NCBI RefSeq assembly: GCF_006715085.1
Contig: NZ_VFMM01000003.1
Coordinates: forward strand, 248,001-312,000
Source: Kribbella jejuensis
GTDB lineage: Bacteria; Actinomycetota; Actinomycetes; Propionibacteriales; Kribbellaceae
Direction: 5' to 3'
DNA length: 64,000 nt
The translations under genes were made by a program, and so were the position numbers. How positions within the stretch are numbered: position 1 is the stretch's first letter; each line of letters begins with the position of its first letter. Positions 14,938 through 22,828 of the stretch are shown here, one piece after another. The notes beneath the pieces were generated by a model that was not told the DNA's origin, ran no database searches, and was given only the letters and a program-made list of their open reading frames with translations.

Positions 14938-16113
14938 ATGGAACAGTTGCCCTTTCCCTCGGACGACATCCTTTCGCTCGCGCCGCGCTACCGCGAACTG
15001 CAGGACGTGGAGCCCGTGACGCAGGTGCTCACCAGTGCAGGCGACGCGGCTTGGCTGGTCACCCGGCACGAGACTGTTACCGCGTTGTTCGGCGACGACC
15101 GGCTGGGTCGCTCACACCCTGACCCCGACCGCGCTGCACGGGTGTCATCCTCGGTGCTGCTCGGCGGTCCGGTCGGCGAGCACAACACCGAGCAGACACG
15201 GCACCGCCAGTTGCGACGGCTGCTGGCCCCGGCCTTCTCCGCTCGCCGGATGAACCTGCTGAGACCTCGGGTCGGGCAACTCGTCGACCACTTGCTCGAC
15301 GAGCTAGCAGGGCAATCGGCCGACTGGCACCAGGCGTTCTCCGTCCCGTTGCCGGTCATGGTGATCTGTGAACTCCTCGGCGTCCCGTACGAGGACCATC
15401 CACGCTTCCGTCGCTGGGCCGTCGACCTGACCTCGCTCACCGACCCCGCCCTGGCGGGCGCCGCTCGACGGGACCTCGTCGGCTACGTGCACCAGCTGAT
15501 TCCGCGGAAGCAGAACGAGCTCGGCGAGGACGTGATCTGCGATCTGATCCGCGCCCAGGACGAGTACGGCCTCACCGACACCGATATCGCCCGGACCGCC
15601 GCGATGCTGTTGTTCGCCGGGCACGAGACCACTGTCACGCGGCTGGACGTCGGGCTGCTGCTGCTCCTCAGTCATCCGGAGCAGTTCCACGCGCTGCGGG
15701 CCGACCCCACGCTCGTGCCCGGCGCTGTGGAGGAAATCCTGCGCCTGGCCGCGACCCCCAGCATGACCGGCGGCCTGCCGCGCTACGCCCGCACCGACCT
15801 GGTGATCGGCGAAACCACCGTTCCGGCCGGCGACGCAGTCATCCTCGCGTCCCAGGCGGCCAACCGTGACCGGCGCGTCTTTCCCGATCCCGATGCCTTC
15901 GACATCACCCGAACCCCGAATCCGCACCTGACCTTCGGCCACGGCTCCCATTACTGCGTCGGCGCCGCCTTGGCCCGCATCGAGCTCCAGGAAGCCTTCA
16001 TCCGCATCCCCGCTCGCCTTCCGGGCCTACGCCTGTCCATTCCCCGCCACGACCTGCGCCCCCGCGACGACACCATCACCGGCGGCCTCACCGCCCTCCC
16101 CGTCACCTGGTGA
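14938..16113 (+). CDS. Cytochrome P450
   Basis: A soluble bacterial class I P450 of 391 residues that would hydroxylate a small lipophilic substrate using ferredoxin-supplied electrons. The I-helix oxygen motif AGHETT is near residue 227, the K-helix EEILR near 263, and the haem loop FGHGSHYCVGAALAR near 330-345, with Cys as the haem ligand. The usual AGxDTT acid is Glu (AGHETT), within the normal range. The ATG is preceded by AGGAGTAGGAGG. No ferredoxin gene lies nearby. The stop codon is followed at once by the 23-bp palindrome B. Confidence 0.93.
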   Translation: MEQLPFPSDDILSLAPRYRELQDVEPVTQVLTSAGDAAWLVTRHETVTALFGDDRLGRSHPDPDRAARVSSSVLLGGPVGEHNTEQTRHRQLRRLLAPAFSARRMNLLRPRVGQLVDHLLDELAGQSADWHQAFSVPLPVMVICELLGVPYEDHPRFRRWAVDLTSLTDPALAGAARRDLVGYVHQLIPRKQNELGEDVICDLIRAQDEYGLTDTDIARTAAMLLFAGHETTVTRLDVGLLLLLSHPEQFHALRADPTLVPGAVEEILRLAATPSMTGGLPRYARTDLVIGETTVPAGDAVILASQAANRDRRVFPDPDAFDITRTPNPHLTFGHGSHYCVGAALARIELQEAFIRIPARLPGLRLSIPRHDLRPRDDTITGGLTALPVTW

Positions 16114-16114
16114 C

Positions 16115-16137
16115 CTTAGTGGACACTGTCCACTAAG
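16115..16137. promoter_or_regulatory. 23-bp perfect palindrome (GTGGAC family, site B)
   Basis: Arms CTTAGTGGAC and GTCCACTAAG around ACT: the longest copy of the GTGGAC-N3-GTCCAC family. It begins 1 bp after the P450 stop, so it may also form a hairpin that ends that transcript. With site C it lies before the membrane-protein gene at 16206. Confidence 0.65.
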
Positions 16138-16161
16138 TCGAATACAGTGAAGGTCAATCTA

Positions 16162-16176
16162 GTGGACACCGTCCAC
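16162..16176. promoter_or_regulatory. Palindrome GTGGAC-ACC-GTCCAC, site C
   Basis: Second copy in the same intergenic region, 29 bp before the GTG start at 16206. Its position is that of a repressor operator over a promoter. Confidence 0.65.
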
Positions 16177-16205
16177 CAGTCAGCGACCTGTCGACGGAGG
16201 ATGTC

Positions 16206-16982
16206 GTGTACGAGCCACCTGTCTATCTGTGGATACTCACCATCGCCGGGCCGGTCGCGATCGCGGCTTGGGCCTGCATCGCGCTGTACGCCGGAGCTAT
16301 AGGCGCCGGCCTCGAGCGAAGGCGTGCCGTACTGATCACCGGAGCGGCCGTGGTTGTGTTCGGCGGCTGGTTCATAGCCACGGCGGTGATCGCGGGCCGC
16401 GGGTGGTACGACACCCGGTCCGACCAGGTGCCATGGCTGGCGGTCGCGGTGGTTGGGTACCTCGGCACGCTCTTGGCCCTCAGCCGCGTCCCGATGGTGG
16501 CACGCGCTCTGCACGCTCCGGGAATGGCTGCCCGGCTCGTGCTGCCGCACTCGTTCCGGGTGGCCGGGGTGTTTTTCCTGCTGTACATGGCCCTTGGTCA
16601 TCTCCCGGCGCTGTTCGCCCTTCCGGCGGGACTGGGTGACATCGCGACGGGCATCGCCGCGCCGTTCGTCGCCCGCAGACTCCGGCACGGCACCGCGGGT
16701 CGGGCGGCGATCTGGTTCAACGTCTACGGCATCATCGACGTCGTCACCAGCCTGACCATCGGCACCCTGCTGGGATTCGGGATCCCCGACATCACGCCGT
16801 CCATTGCCCCGATCAACGAACTGCCGCTCGCGATCGTCACAACCGCCAACGTGCCGCTGATGGTTGCCCTCAACCTCAGTTGCCTGTTCGTGCTGGCCCG
16901 CGCGTCCCGGTCGGCGCCGGCGGCGCCCTCGATGGCCGGAGCGCTCACTTCGTCCGGTGCTGCACCCCGCGCGGTCAGGTGA
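16206..16982 (+). CDS. Seven- or eight-span integral membrane protein, unknown
   Basis: A 258-residue hydrophobic protein with about seven membrane spans, starting YEPPVYLWILTIAGPVAIAA. Charged loops are short and no catalytic motif is evident; GLGDIATGIAAPFVARRLRH near residue 145 may be a conserved loop. The GTG at 16206 follows GGAGG. Two GTGGAC palindromes stand upstream, and the 3' end overlaps the convergent tetR gene by 8 bp. Function unknown. The neighbouring TetR is the likely repressor of this gene. Confidence 0.7.
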   Translation: MYEPPVYLWILTIAGPVAIAAWACIALYAGAIGAGLERRRAVLITGAAVVVFGGWFIATAVIAGRGWYDTRSDQVPWLAVAVVGYLGTLLALSRVPMVARALHAPGMAARLVLPHSFRVAGVFFLLYMALGHLPALFALPAGLGDIATGIAAPFVARRLRHGTAGRAAIWFNVYGIIDVVTSLTIGTLLGFGIPDITPSIAPINELPLAIVTTANVPLMVALNLSCLFVLARASRSAPAAPSMAGALTSSGAAPRAVR

Positions 16983-17607
16983 GGCTGTCGCCGATGAAGC
17001 CGAGGTTGAGGTTTTCGATGCGCCGCAGCTGAGCGGCCGGCGCATCGCGCAGCGGGCCCTGTCCGGTGAGGACGGCGGTGCCGTGGACGAGCGCCCAGAT
17101 GGGGTACTCCATGCCCTCGCGGCGCTGGGGATCCAGGGCGCCGGCCTCGACCAACTCGTCGAGGGCGGCTCGCAGCAGTCCCAGCGGGCTGCGGTCCGGC
17201 TCGTCGCTCGCGGCGTAACTGTGCTGGTTCGGCAAGGCGAACGCGGCCGCGAACAAGCCGGGTTCCTCCTGGGCGAACCGCAGGTAGGCGGTCCCGATCG
17301 CGCCCAGTCGTCGCGTCGCGGCCGCGGCGTTGCCGTACTTGCCGCGGACGCGCGCGATGCCCGCGGCCATCCGGTCCGCGAGCTCGTTCATTGCCGCGGC
17401 GCAGACCGCGGCGAGGAGTTCGTCGCGGTCGGCGAAATGCCGGTACGCGGCGTTGGGCACGACGCCGACAATCCGGGTTGCTTCACGCAGTACGACGGCA
17501 TCGGGTCCACCGGCTCGTGCTAGCTCGACTCCGGCTGCGACAAGTCCCGCGCGGACATCGCCGCGTCGGCGTCCTCGTGGTGTCGGCTTTGTCGCGGGCT
17601 CGTCCAT
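16975..17607 (-). CDS. TetR/AcrR family regulator, candidate reader of the GTGGAC palindromes
   Basis: A 210-residue repressor with a basic lead (PRGRRRGDVRAGLVAAGVEL), a helix-turn-helix ending in NAAYRHFADRDELLAAV near residue 65, and a C-terminal domain of the WHG kind (PIWALVHGTAVL). Palindrome D lies 17 bp before its start, as expected for autoregulation. The same palindrome stands before the convergent membrane-protein gene and the holin-like gene, and inside the ABC ATPase region. Binding of these sites is inferred, not shown. Confidence 0.88.
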   Translation of the reverse strand: MDEPATKPTPRGRRRGDVRAGLVAAGVELARAGGPDAVVLREATRIVGVVPNAAYRHFADRDELLAAVCAAAMNELADRMAAGIARVRGKYGNAAAATRRLGAIGTAYLRFAQEEPGLFAAAFALPNQHSYAASDEPDRSPLGLLRAALDELVEAGALDPQRREGMEYPIWALVHGTAVLTGQGPLRDAPAAQLRRIENLNLGFIGDSLT

Positions 17608-17623
17608 GCCGACAGCATAGCGG

Positions 17624-17640
17624 TGTGGACACCGTCCACA
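17624..17640. promoter_or_regulatory. Palindrome TGTGGAC-ACC-GTCCACA, site D
   Basis: Perfect 7-bp arms directly before the tetR start at 17607 and 48 bp before the divergent SDR. This is the copy that best links the palindrome family to a regulator gene. Confidence 0.7.
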
Positions 17641-17674
17641 TAAGATCAGATCTTAATGCCTCTCAGATTCTGAG
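17641..17674. promoter_or_regulatory. Two AT-richer palindromes before the SDR gene
   Basis: TAAGATC-A-GATCTTA (17641-17655) and CTCAGA-T-TCTGAG (17662-17674), with a further TCAGATC just before the ATG at 17688. They differ from the GTGGAC family and may be operators for the TetR encoded downstream of the SDR (18599-19240). Confidence 0.55.
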
Positions 17675-17687
17675 CTAGACTCAGATC

Positions 17688-18602
17688 ATGTCCAAGTGGA
17701 TGACGGCCGACATGCCGGACCTCTCCGAGCGAGTCGCTGTGGTGACCGGCGCGAGCGCAGGTCTTGGCCTCGAGACGGCCAGGGCGCTGGCTGCGCACGG
17801 CGCCACCGTGGTTCTCGCGTGTCGGGACACGACCAAGGGGGAGGCCGCGGCACGGACGCTCACCGGCACGAAGGCGCGTGTCGTCGAGCTCGACCTGGCG
17901 TCGCTGACGTCGGTCCGCGAGGCTGCCGAGATCATCGGCTCGACCTGTCCGAGCCTGGACCTGCTCGTCAACAACGCCGGCGTGATGCAGGTGCCGTTCC
18001 AGCGCACCGAGGACGGCTTCGAGCTCACCTTCGGTATCAATCATCTCGGACACTTCGCGCTCACTGGCCTTCTGCTCCCGCAGCTACTCCGTACATCCGG
18101 ATCGCGGGTCGTCACGGTCACCAGCAACGCGCACCGGCGCGGGGACCTCGATCTCGATCCGGCGGGGGAGTACGAACCCGGTGCGGCGTACGACCGATCG
18201 AAGCTGGCCAATCTGCTGTTCGCCTACGAGTTGCACCGTCGACTGCAGGCGTCCGGATCCAGCACCGCCTCGCTGGCCGCACATCCTGGCAACGCCCGCA
18301 CCGCGCTGTGGGCGACGAGCTCAAGACTGGAACGAGTGCTGATCGGGTCATATCTGCGACCGGTCAACTTCTGGCTCGCGCAAAGCGCACAACGAGGTGC
18401 CCTGCCGCAGCTCCGCGCCGCCACGGACAGCTCGGCGAAAAGCGGTGAGTGCTACGGGCCCGATGGATGGTTCCAGTACGCCGGCTCACCGGTCCGGGTG
18501 CGGACGAGTCCGGATTCCTACGACCGTGATGCGGCATCCAGGCTCTGGAGGCTTTCCGAGCAGCTGACAGAGGTCAGGTACTCGTTTGCGGGGGCACGTT
18601 GA
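17688..18602 (+). CDS. Short-chain dehydrogenase (retinol-dehydrogenase-like SDR)
   Basis: A 304-residue NADP-type SDR. The cofactor loop VTGASAGLGLETARAL is near residue 17, LVNNAGVMQVP near 88, and the active site YDRSKLANLLF near 165 gives the Tyr and Lys. The longer C-terminal tail (SGECYGPDGWFQYAG) is typical of actinobacterial oxidoreductases annotated as WW-domain-oxidoreductase- or retinol-dehydrogenase-like. It is co-transcribed with the next tetR gene (4-bp overlap), and palindromes precede the start. A repressor-controlled detoxification reductase is the likely role. Substrate unknown. Confidence 0.9.
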   Translation: MSKWMTADMPDLSERVAVVTGASAGLGLETARALAAHGATVVLACRDTTKGEAAARTLTGTKARVVELDLASLTSVREAAEIIGSTCPSLDLLVNNAGVMQVPFQRTEDGFELTFGINHLGHFALTGLLLPQLLRTSGSRVVTVTSNAHRRGDLDLDPAGEYEPGAAYDRSKLANLLFAYELHRRLQASGSSTASLAAHPGNARTALWATSSRLERVLIGSYLRPVNFWLAQSAQRGALPQLRAATDSSAKSGECYGPDGWFQYAGSPVRVRTSPDSYDRDAASRLWRLSEQLTEVRYSFAGAR

Positions 18603-19240
18603 ACGCCCGGCGTTCCGGCGCACGTCGGGCTTCGTACCACCATGGGAATCTCCGGGAGGCGTTGATCGCCGACGCGATCGAAGTCATCTCCGAGCGCGGT
18701 GTCGAAGGCTTCTCGCTGGCCGAGGCCAGTCGCCGGCTCGGAGTCGCTGCCAGTGCGCCGTACGCGCACTTCACCGATCGTGCCGACCTGCTCGCCGCGG
18801 TGTGCGTGCACGCCCTGCGGATCTTCCGCGACGAACTTGAACCACGACTCGCGCACTCGGACAGTCCAGCCGACCGGCTCGCGGCGACCACGCGGGCGTA
18901 CGTCCACTTCGCCGCAGCTCACAAGGCGCTGTTCCAGTTGCTGTTCTCGGCAGAGTTCGGCGCGACGCTGGACAAGGGTCGTCATCCCGAAGTCGCTGCC
19001 GCGGAACGGCCGATCGAGGAAGCGTTCCTGGACTCGGTGCGAGCCCTTGCGCCCGCGGGTGACAAGGCGGCTGCCGGTGATTTGGCCGCCGCGGTCGAGG
19101 CGATCGCCCATGGGCACGCGATGCTTCTCCTCGACGGCCGCTTCGGCGGGGGAGCCCGGGCCGCCGGCCGGGCGGCAACGTCCGCCGCACGGGCTACGCT
19201 CGCTCTGCTCGACGGCCGCGACCGATTCCTCTCACCGTGA
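18599..19240 (+). CDS. TetR/AcrR family regulator, coupled to the SDR
   Basis: A 213-residue repressor. The N-terminal SYHHGNLREALIADAIEVI and the recognition region SAPYAHFTDRADLLAAV are typical of one TetR subgroup. The start is taken as the TTG at 18599, which overlaps the SDR stop (TTGA); family proteins have only a dozen residues before YHHG, and no better in-frame start exists. Coupling to the SDR suggests it represses that operon through the palindromes at 17641-17674. Its 3' end overlaps the convergent holin-like gene by 9 bp. Confidence 0.87.
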   Translation: MNARRSGARRASYHHGNLREALIADAIEVISERGVEGFSLAEASRRLGVAASAPYAHFTDRADLLAAVCVHALRIFRDELEPRLAHSDSPADRLAATTRAYVHFAAAHKALFQLLFSAEFGATLDKGRHPEVAAAERPIEEAFLDSVRALAPAGDKAAAGDLAAAVEAIAHGHAMLLLDGRFGGGARAAGRAATSAARATLALLDGRDRFLSP

Positions 19241-19630
19241 CAGCATCTCCTCCGCGGGTGAACCGTGGCGCTTGCTCTCCGGCAGCGCCGCATGCAGGGC
19301 GAGTGAGACCGTCGTCGCGATCGCCCCGCCGATGAGTGCGAGCCAGAAGCCCTGCAGATGCAGGTGTTCCGAGGCTTTGGAAATGAACCAGAGCAGGAGC
19401 ACGTTGAGGCAGAAGGTGATCAGAGCGACCGTCGGCCAACGCACTGCCTCGCGAACCGACCGGATGATCGGCAGTGCGAAGGTGTTCGCCAGACCGAAAA
19501 CCAGCGCCACCCACACGATCGCCCACACCAGCGCCGGGCCCGACCCCACGAACTCGATCAAGGGCTTGGCCACCAGTGCGGCGACGTACACGCCGATGCC
19601 GTTGACAACGATCTTGATCACAACGCGCAT
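19232..19630 (-). CDS. Phage-holin-4-like small membrane protein
   Basis: A 132-residue membrane protein with four hydrophobic segments, a form often labelled phage holin family in actinobacteria although not phage-linked. It opens VVIKIVVNGIGVYVAALVA and contains LANTFALPIIRSV near residue 50, a feature of that family. There are no phage genes nearby. Two GTGGAC palindromes (E, F) lie 30-73 bp before the start, so it probably shares control with the tetR regulon. Function unknown. Confidence 0.78.
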   Translation of the reverse strand: MRVVIKIVVNGIGVYVAALVAKPLIEFVGSGPALVWAIVWVALVFGLANTFALPIIRSVREAVRWPTVALITFCLNVLLLWFISKASEHLHLQGFWLALIGGAIATTVSLALHAALPESKRHGSPAEEMLSR

Positions 19631-19659
19631 GTCAGCACCCCGACGGTAACCTGAAATTG

Positions 19660-19674
19660 GTGGACACCGTCCAC
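19660..19674. promoter_or_regulatory. Palindrome GTGGAC-ACC-GTCCAC, site E
   Basis: Lies 30 bp before the holin-like gene start, on the promoter side. The spacer ACC is the same as at sites C and D. Confidence 0.65.
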
Positions 19675-19688
19675 ATTAGCGTCGCTTG

Positions 19689-19703
19689 GTGGACGGTGTC
19701 CAC
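19689..19703. promoter_or_regulatory. Palindrome GTGGAC-GGT-GTCCAC, site F
   Basis: Fifteen bp beyond site E; E and F start 29 bp apart, close to three helical turns. It lies 12 bp from the 3' end of the cupin-regulator gene. Confidence 0.65.
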
Positions 19704-19714
19704 ACAAACGCAGG

Positions 19715-20275
19715 TCAAACCTCGGCGTGGAACATCAGCAGTACTGCGTGATTGTCCTTGTCCTGCCCCTGGTACACGTGCCGTTGGGATGCGTCGAAGA
19801 GGATGGAATCACCCGCCGCCAGCTCGGGAGATCCGTCGACCGGCCCCGCGGTCATCCGGCCGCGCGTGAGCACCAAGCACTCCTGGACCCCGGGCAGGTG
19901 CGGCGCCGATTCCTGCCGTGTCTGTGACACGTCGATGTCGTACACCTCGACAGTTCCGCGCAGTTTGATGCGGTGCAGCAGTCGGGCGCTGACCGCCTCA
20001 CCTTCGACCCGCGGTCGCTGGGGGTCGTCGGCGCGGACGACTTCCGGCCCGCGCGCCGGCGCTTCCAGGAGTTCGCCGAGCGGAACCTCCAGGGCTGTCG
20101 CAAGAGACCACAACGTGCTCAACGTCGGATTGCCTCGGCCCTGCTCGATGCCGTGTAGCGTCGTCTTGCTGATTCCGCAGGCCTGTGCCAGTGCCGCCAA
20201 CGAGATGCCGGCTTCGGTGCGCAGTCGCTGCACGGCCTCACCGACTACTTGCGTCGTATTCACGTGTACCAGCAT
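19715..20275 (-). CDS. XRE-family regulator with C-terminal cupin domain
   Basis: A 186-residue transcription factor. Residues about 10-65 form a Cro/CI helix-turn-helix (AGISLAALAQACGISKTTLHGIEQG), and residues about 105-186 a cupin barrel (PGVQECLVLTRGRMTAGP, ending DASQRHVYQGQ). Such regulators sense a small ligand, often for amino-acid or amine metabolism. It is divergent from the aminotransferase gene, with only 47 bp between starts, so it probably controls that gene. The ATG at 20275 leaves almost no leader; a GTG four codons later is possible. Confidence 0.88.
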   Translation of the reverse strand: MLVHVNTTQVVGEAVQRLRTEAGISLAALAQACGISKTTLHGIEQGRGNPTLSTLWSLATALEVPLGELLEAPARGPEVVRADDPQRPRVEGEAVSARLLHRIKLRGTVEVYDIDVSQTRQESAPHLPGVQECLVLTRGRMTAGPVDGSPELAAGDSILFDASQRHVYQGQDKDNHAVLLMFHAEV

Positions 20276-20291
20276 ACTGCTACACCAGTAT
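20274..20291. promoter_or_regulatory. Inverted repeat ATACTG-N6-CAGTAT between divergent genes
   Basis: Perfect 6-bp arms in the 47-bp space between the XRE-cupin gene and the aminotransferase gene, overlapping the regulator's first codon. Candidate operator for the XRE-cupin protein. Confidence 0.4.
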
Positions 20292-20322
20292 CAGTAAACC
20301 GAACACGCACGTGGAGACGACC

Positions 20323-21483
20323 ATGCCGGTGAGCAGGCTGCGGGAAATCCCCGGGATCGGGGTCGATGTGGTGGGCGACTCCGCGGACGCCGCTGGCGAT
20401 CCGTCGTTTCTGCGCCTGGAGAATCTCGACACCGACCTCCGGCCTCCTGCAGTCGCACTGGCTGCCACTCGGGCAGCCATCGACGACGATGCCGCGAACA
20501 GCTATCTACCGTTCCAGGGGCACCGCTCGCTACGCGTTGCCGCCGTAGCGCACGTCGGGCGGATTGCCGGACGCGTCTACGACCCTGATACCGAGTGTGT
20601 CAGCGTCGCCGGCGGGCTGAACGGGATCCTCAACACGTTGCTCGCAACCGTGGAACCCGGCCAGGAGGTCGTGTTGTGCGACCCGATCTACGCCGGCCTG
20701 GTCAACCGGGTTCGCCTCGTCGGCGGCGTACCCCGCTTCGTACCGGCGGAGGTGACAGCGGACGGCTGGACCGTCGACCCTGAGCGACTCGCAGCGGCGG
20801 TCGGACCGCAGACGGCGGCGGTTCTGATGATGGGACCGGCTATGCCGACCGGTCTCGTGTTGGACGACCGTCACTGGTCCGCCCTTGCGGCGGCATGCGA
20901 GCGCCACGACGCCTGGTTGATCTACGACGCCGCGATGGAGCGGCTGCGGTTCGACGGCCTCGGGCCAAGCCATCCCGCCGCCCACGAGGCGCTCGCGCCA
21001 CGGACCATCACCGTCGGCTCGGCGTCGAAGGAGCTCCGGCTGATCGGCTGGCGCGTCGGCTGGGTCGTCGGCCCCGCCGACATCGTCGCCGACATCCGGC
21101 TGGTCGGCATGACCAACGTGGTCTGCCAGGTCGGACTGGCTCAGGACGCTGTCGCCGCCGCGCTCGACGCGGTCGGCGCGGATGCCGACGTCGCGGCGGC
21201 AACCGCCGAATGGCAACGCCGGAGCGACACCATGCTGCGGCAACTGGCGTCGTACCCGGTGATCCGTCCCCACGGTGGCTGGTCGATGCTGCTCGACACC
21301 AGACCACTGGGCCTCACTCCGGGCGAACTGAGCCACGCCTTGTTTCACCGGGCGCAGGTCGCGGCAACGCCCATGGACGGATGGGGTCCGAGCGGACAGC
21401 ACTTTCTCCGGCTCGTCTTCGCGAACGAACCTGTCGAGCGACTGGAACTCCTCGGTGACCGATTCGCCCGCGCCCTCGGCTGA
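20323..21483 (+). CDS. PLP-dependent aminotransferase (class I/II)
   Basis: A fold-type I aminotransferase of 386 residues. Visible features are SVAGGLNGILNTLLA near residue 95, a DPIYAGLVNRVRL cofactor-binding segment, AWLIYDAAMERL near 203 with the PLP-pyridine Asp, and SASKELRLIGWRVGW near 232 carrying the lysine that forms the Schiff base. The ATG at 20323 follows GTGGAGACG; an in-frame GTG at 20311 is an alternative. Its divergent XRE-cupin neighbour suggests amino-acid- or amine-dependent control. The specific amino donor is not evident. Confidence 0.9.
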   Translation: MPVSRLREIPGIGVDVVGDSADAAGDPSFLRLENLDTDLRPPAVALAATRAAIDDDAANSYLPFQGHRSLRVAAVAHVGRIAGRVYDPDTECVSVAGGLNGILNTLLATVEPGQEVVLCDPIYAGLVNRVRLVGGVPRFVPAEVTADGWTVDPERLAAAVGPQTAAVLMMGPAMPTGLVLDDRHWSALAAACERHDAWLIYDAAMERLRFDGLGPSHPAAHEALAPRTITVGSASKELRLIGWRVGWVVGPADIVADIRLVGMTNVVCQVGLAQDAVAAALDAVGADADVAAATAEWQRRSDTMLRQLASYPVIRPHGGWSMLLDTRPLGLTPGELSHALFHRAQVAATPMDGWGPSGQHFLRLVFANEPVERLELLGDRFARALG

Positions 21484-21525
21484 CCTCGGTCGTGCGCGTC
21501 GCCGACGACCTGAAGCGCGTGGCGT

Positions 21526-22284
21526 TCAGTCCTGCATGGCTTCGGTGAAGAACTCCGGTGGCGCTTGCAGGTCGTGCGCACGGAACAGGACAGCATGTTC
21601 GACGCCCAGAGCCTTGCCGCTCATCGCGGTGAACTTCGGGATGAAGTCGGCGGGGGCGGGATGACCGGGGAGTGCGGCCAGATACGCCGCATGGGCCTCG
21701 AGCGAGGCGATGCCGCGGCGGAGCGGCTCGCCGGTGACGTCGACACCGTGGGACGCGAAGCCTGCGAGTCCGGGAACGATGTACCAGCGCGCGGAGTGCG
21801 GCTCGAGGCCCTCGTCGTCGATCTGCTCCGGGAAGACCCACCGGTTGCCCGCGTCGCGCACCGCGTCGAGGGTCGCGAGTCCGGCGGCACGATGGTCGGC
21901 CTGGTCGAAGCCGAAGGGCGTCTCGACGTCGAAACCGGAGCCCAGGACGACATCGGGCTTGAATCGGCGGATCTGCCGGCAGATGTCGCGGCGCAGGTCC
22001 AGGCCGTAGGTCAGCACGCCATCCGGGTGATCGAGGACGGTCAGGTCGTCGACGCCTACGACGGCGCAGGCGGCCTGCTGCTCGGCGACGCGCAGCTGCG
22101 CCGTCTCCTCAGGAGGGTTCGGCATGCCGGCCTCGCCGCGGGTGAGCAGGAGATAACCGACCTCGATGCCACGCGCGGTCCAGCGCGCGACGGCCGCGGA
22201 CGCGCCGTACTCCATGTCGTCCGGGTGCGCGACGACGCACAGCACCCGGTGAAAGGATTCCTCGGGGAGGACAGGCAGCGGCAT
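21526..22284 (-). CDS. PIG-L family deacetylase (LmbE-like)
   Basis: A zinc-dependent N-acetyl-sugar deacetylase of 252 residues, in the superfamily of the mycothiol enzymes MshB and Mca. It has the family signature VVAHPDDMEYG near residue 19, with the metal-binding His and Asp-Asp, then LLLTRGEAGM, VLDHPDGVL and the QADHRAAG motif near 130 giving the second His. The ATG at 22284 is chosen because the motif follows shortly after; the longer ORF runs into the promoter of the divergent RNase gene. Whether it is a mycothiol enzyme cannot be told from sequence alone. Confidence 0.9.
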   Translation of the reverse strand: MPLPVLPEESFHRVLCVVAHPDDMEYGASAAVARWTARGIEVGYLLLTRGEAGMPNPPEETAQLRVAEQQAACAVVGVDDLTVLDHPDGVLTYGLDLRRDICRQIRRFKPDVVLGSGFDVETPFGFDQADHRAAGLATLDAVRDAGNRWVFPEQIDDEGLEPHSARWYIVPGLAGFASHGVDVTGEPLRRGIASLEAHAAYLAALPGHPAPADFIPKFTAMSGKALGVEHAVLFRAHDLQAPPEFFTEAMQD

Positions 22285-22373
22285 GCGGTCATCCTTGCAC
22301 GTCGCGCGGCCTGCTCGGGAGTACAGTTCGGCTGATGTGTCCCGTTCGATCACGCCGGCCCCGGCCGCCCGAT

Positions 22374-22808
22374 ATGACTGTGCCTGTCGGTGCGCGGTCG
22401 GTGTTCACCGACGGCGCGTGCTCCGGTAACCCCGGGCCCGGGGGATGGGCGTGGGCGTTGTCCACGACGGAGTACGCCGCCGGTCATGAGGCGGTGTCGA
22501 CGAATCAGCGGATGGAGATCCGGGCCGCGCTCGAGGCCGTCCGCGCGATCGAGGGCCCGTTGCTGGTGGTCTCGGATTCGACGTACGTCGTCAACTGCTT
22601 CCGCGACCGGTGGCACTCCGGTTGGCTCGAACGTGGTTGGCTCACGTCGGCGAAGAAGCCGGTGGCCAACCGGGACCTCTGGGAACCGCTGGTGGCGCTG
22701 GTGGCCGAGCGCGGCGACGTCGCCTTCCAGTGGGTGAAGGGTCATTCCGGTCACGAGATGAACGACTTCGTGGACGGACTGGCTGTCGCCGCCTGCTCGA
22801 CCCTGTAG
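22374..22808 (+). CDS. rnhA: Ribonuclease HI
   Basis: Cleaves the RNA strand of RNA-DNA hybrids, removing primers and R-loops. The 144-residue protein shows all catalytic acids: FTDGACSGNPGPGGWAW (Asp), RMEIRAALEA (Glu), VVSDSTYVVNC (Asp) and HSGHEMNDFVD (His and last Asp). The length is normal for a single-domain RNase HI. The ATG at 22374 is taken in preference to 22335, which lacks a ribosome binding site. Followed by a secreted peptidase gene on the same strand. Confidence 0.93.
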   Translation: MTVPVGARSVFTDGACSGNPGPGGWAWALSTTEYAAGHEAVSTNQRMEIRAALEAVRAIEGPLLVVSDSTYVVNCFRDRWHSGWLERGWLTSAKKPVANRDLWEPLVALVAERGDVAFQWVKGHSGHEMNDFVDGLAVAACSTL

Positions 22809-22828
22809 CGCCTTGACGAGGAGGAATT

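Noticed and set aside
13578..16137. Region between palindromes A and B as an inserted mobile cassette
   Set aside because: No target duplication, recombinase or missing ATPase 5' part was found beyond site B. The palindromes fit operators better except at site A.
19232..19630. Holin-like gene as evidence of a prophage
   Set aside because: This small membrane family is common in actinobacterial chromosomes, and no other phage gene is in the window.
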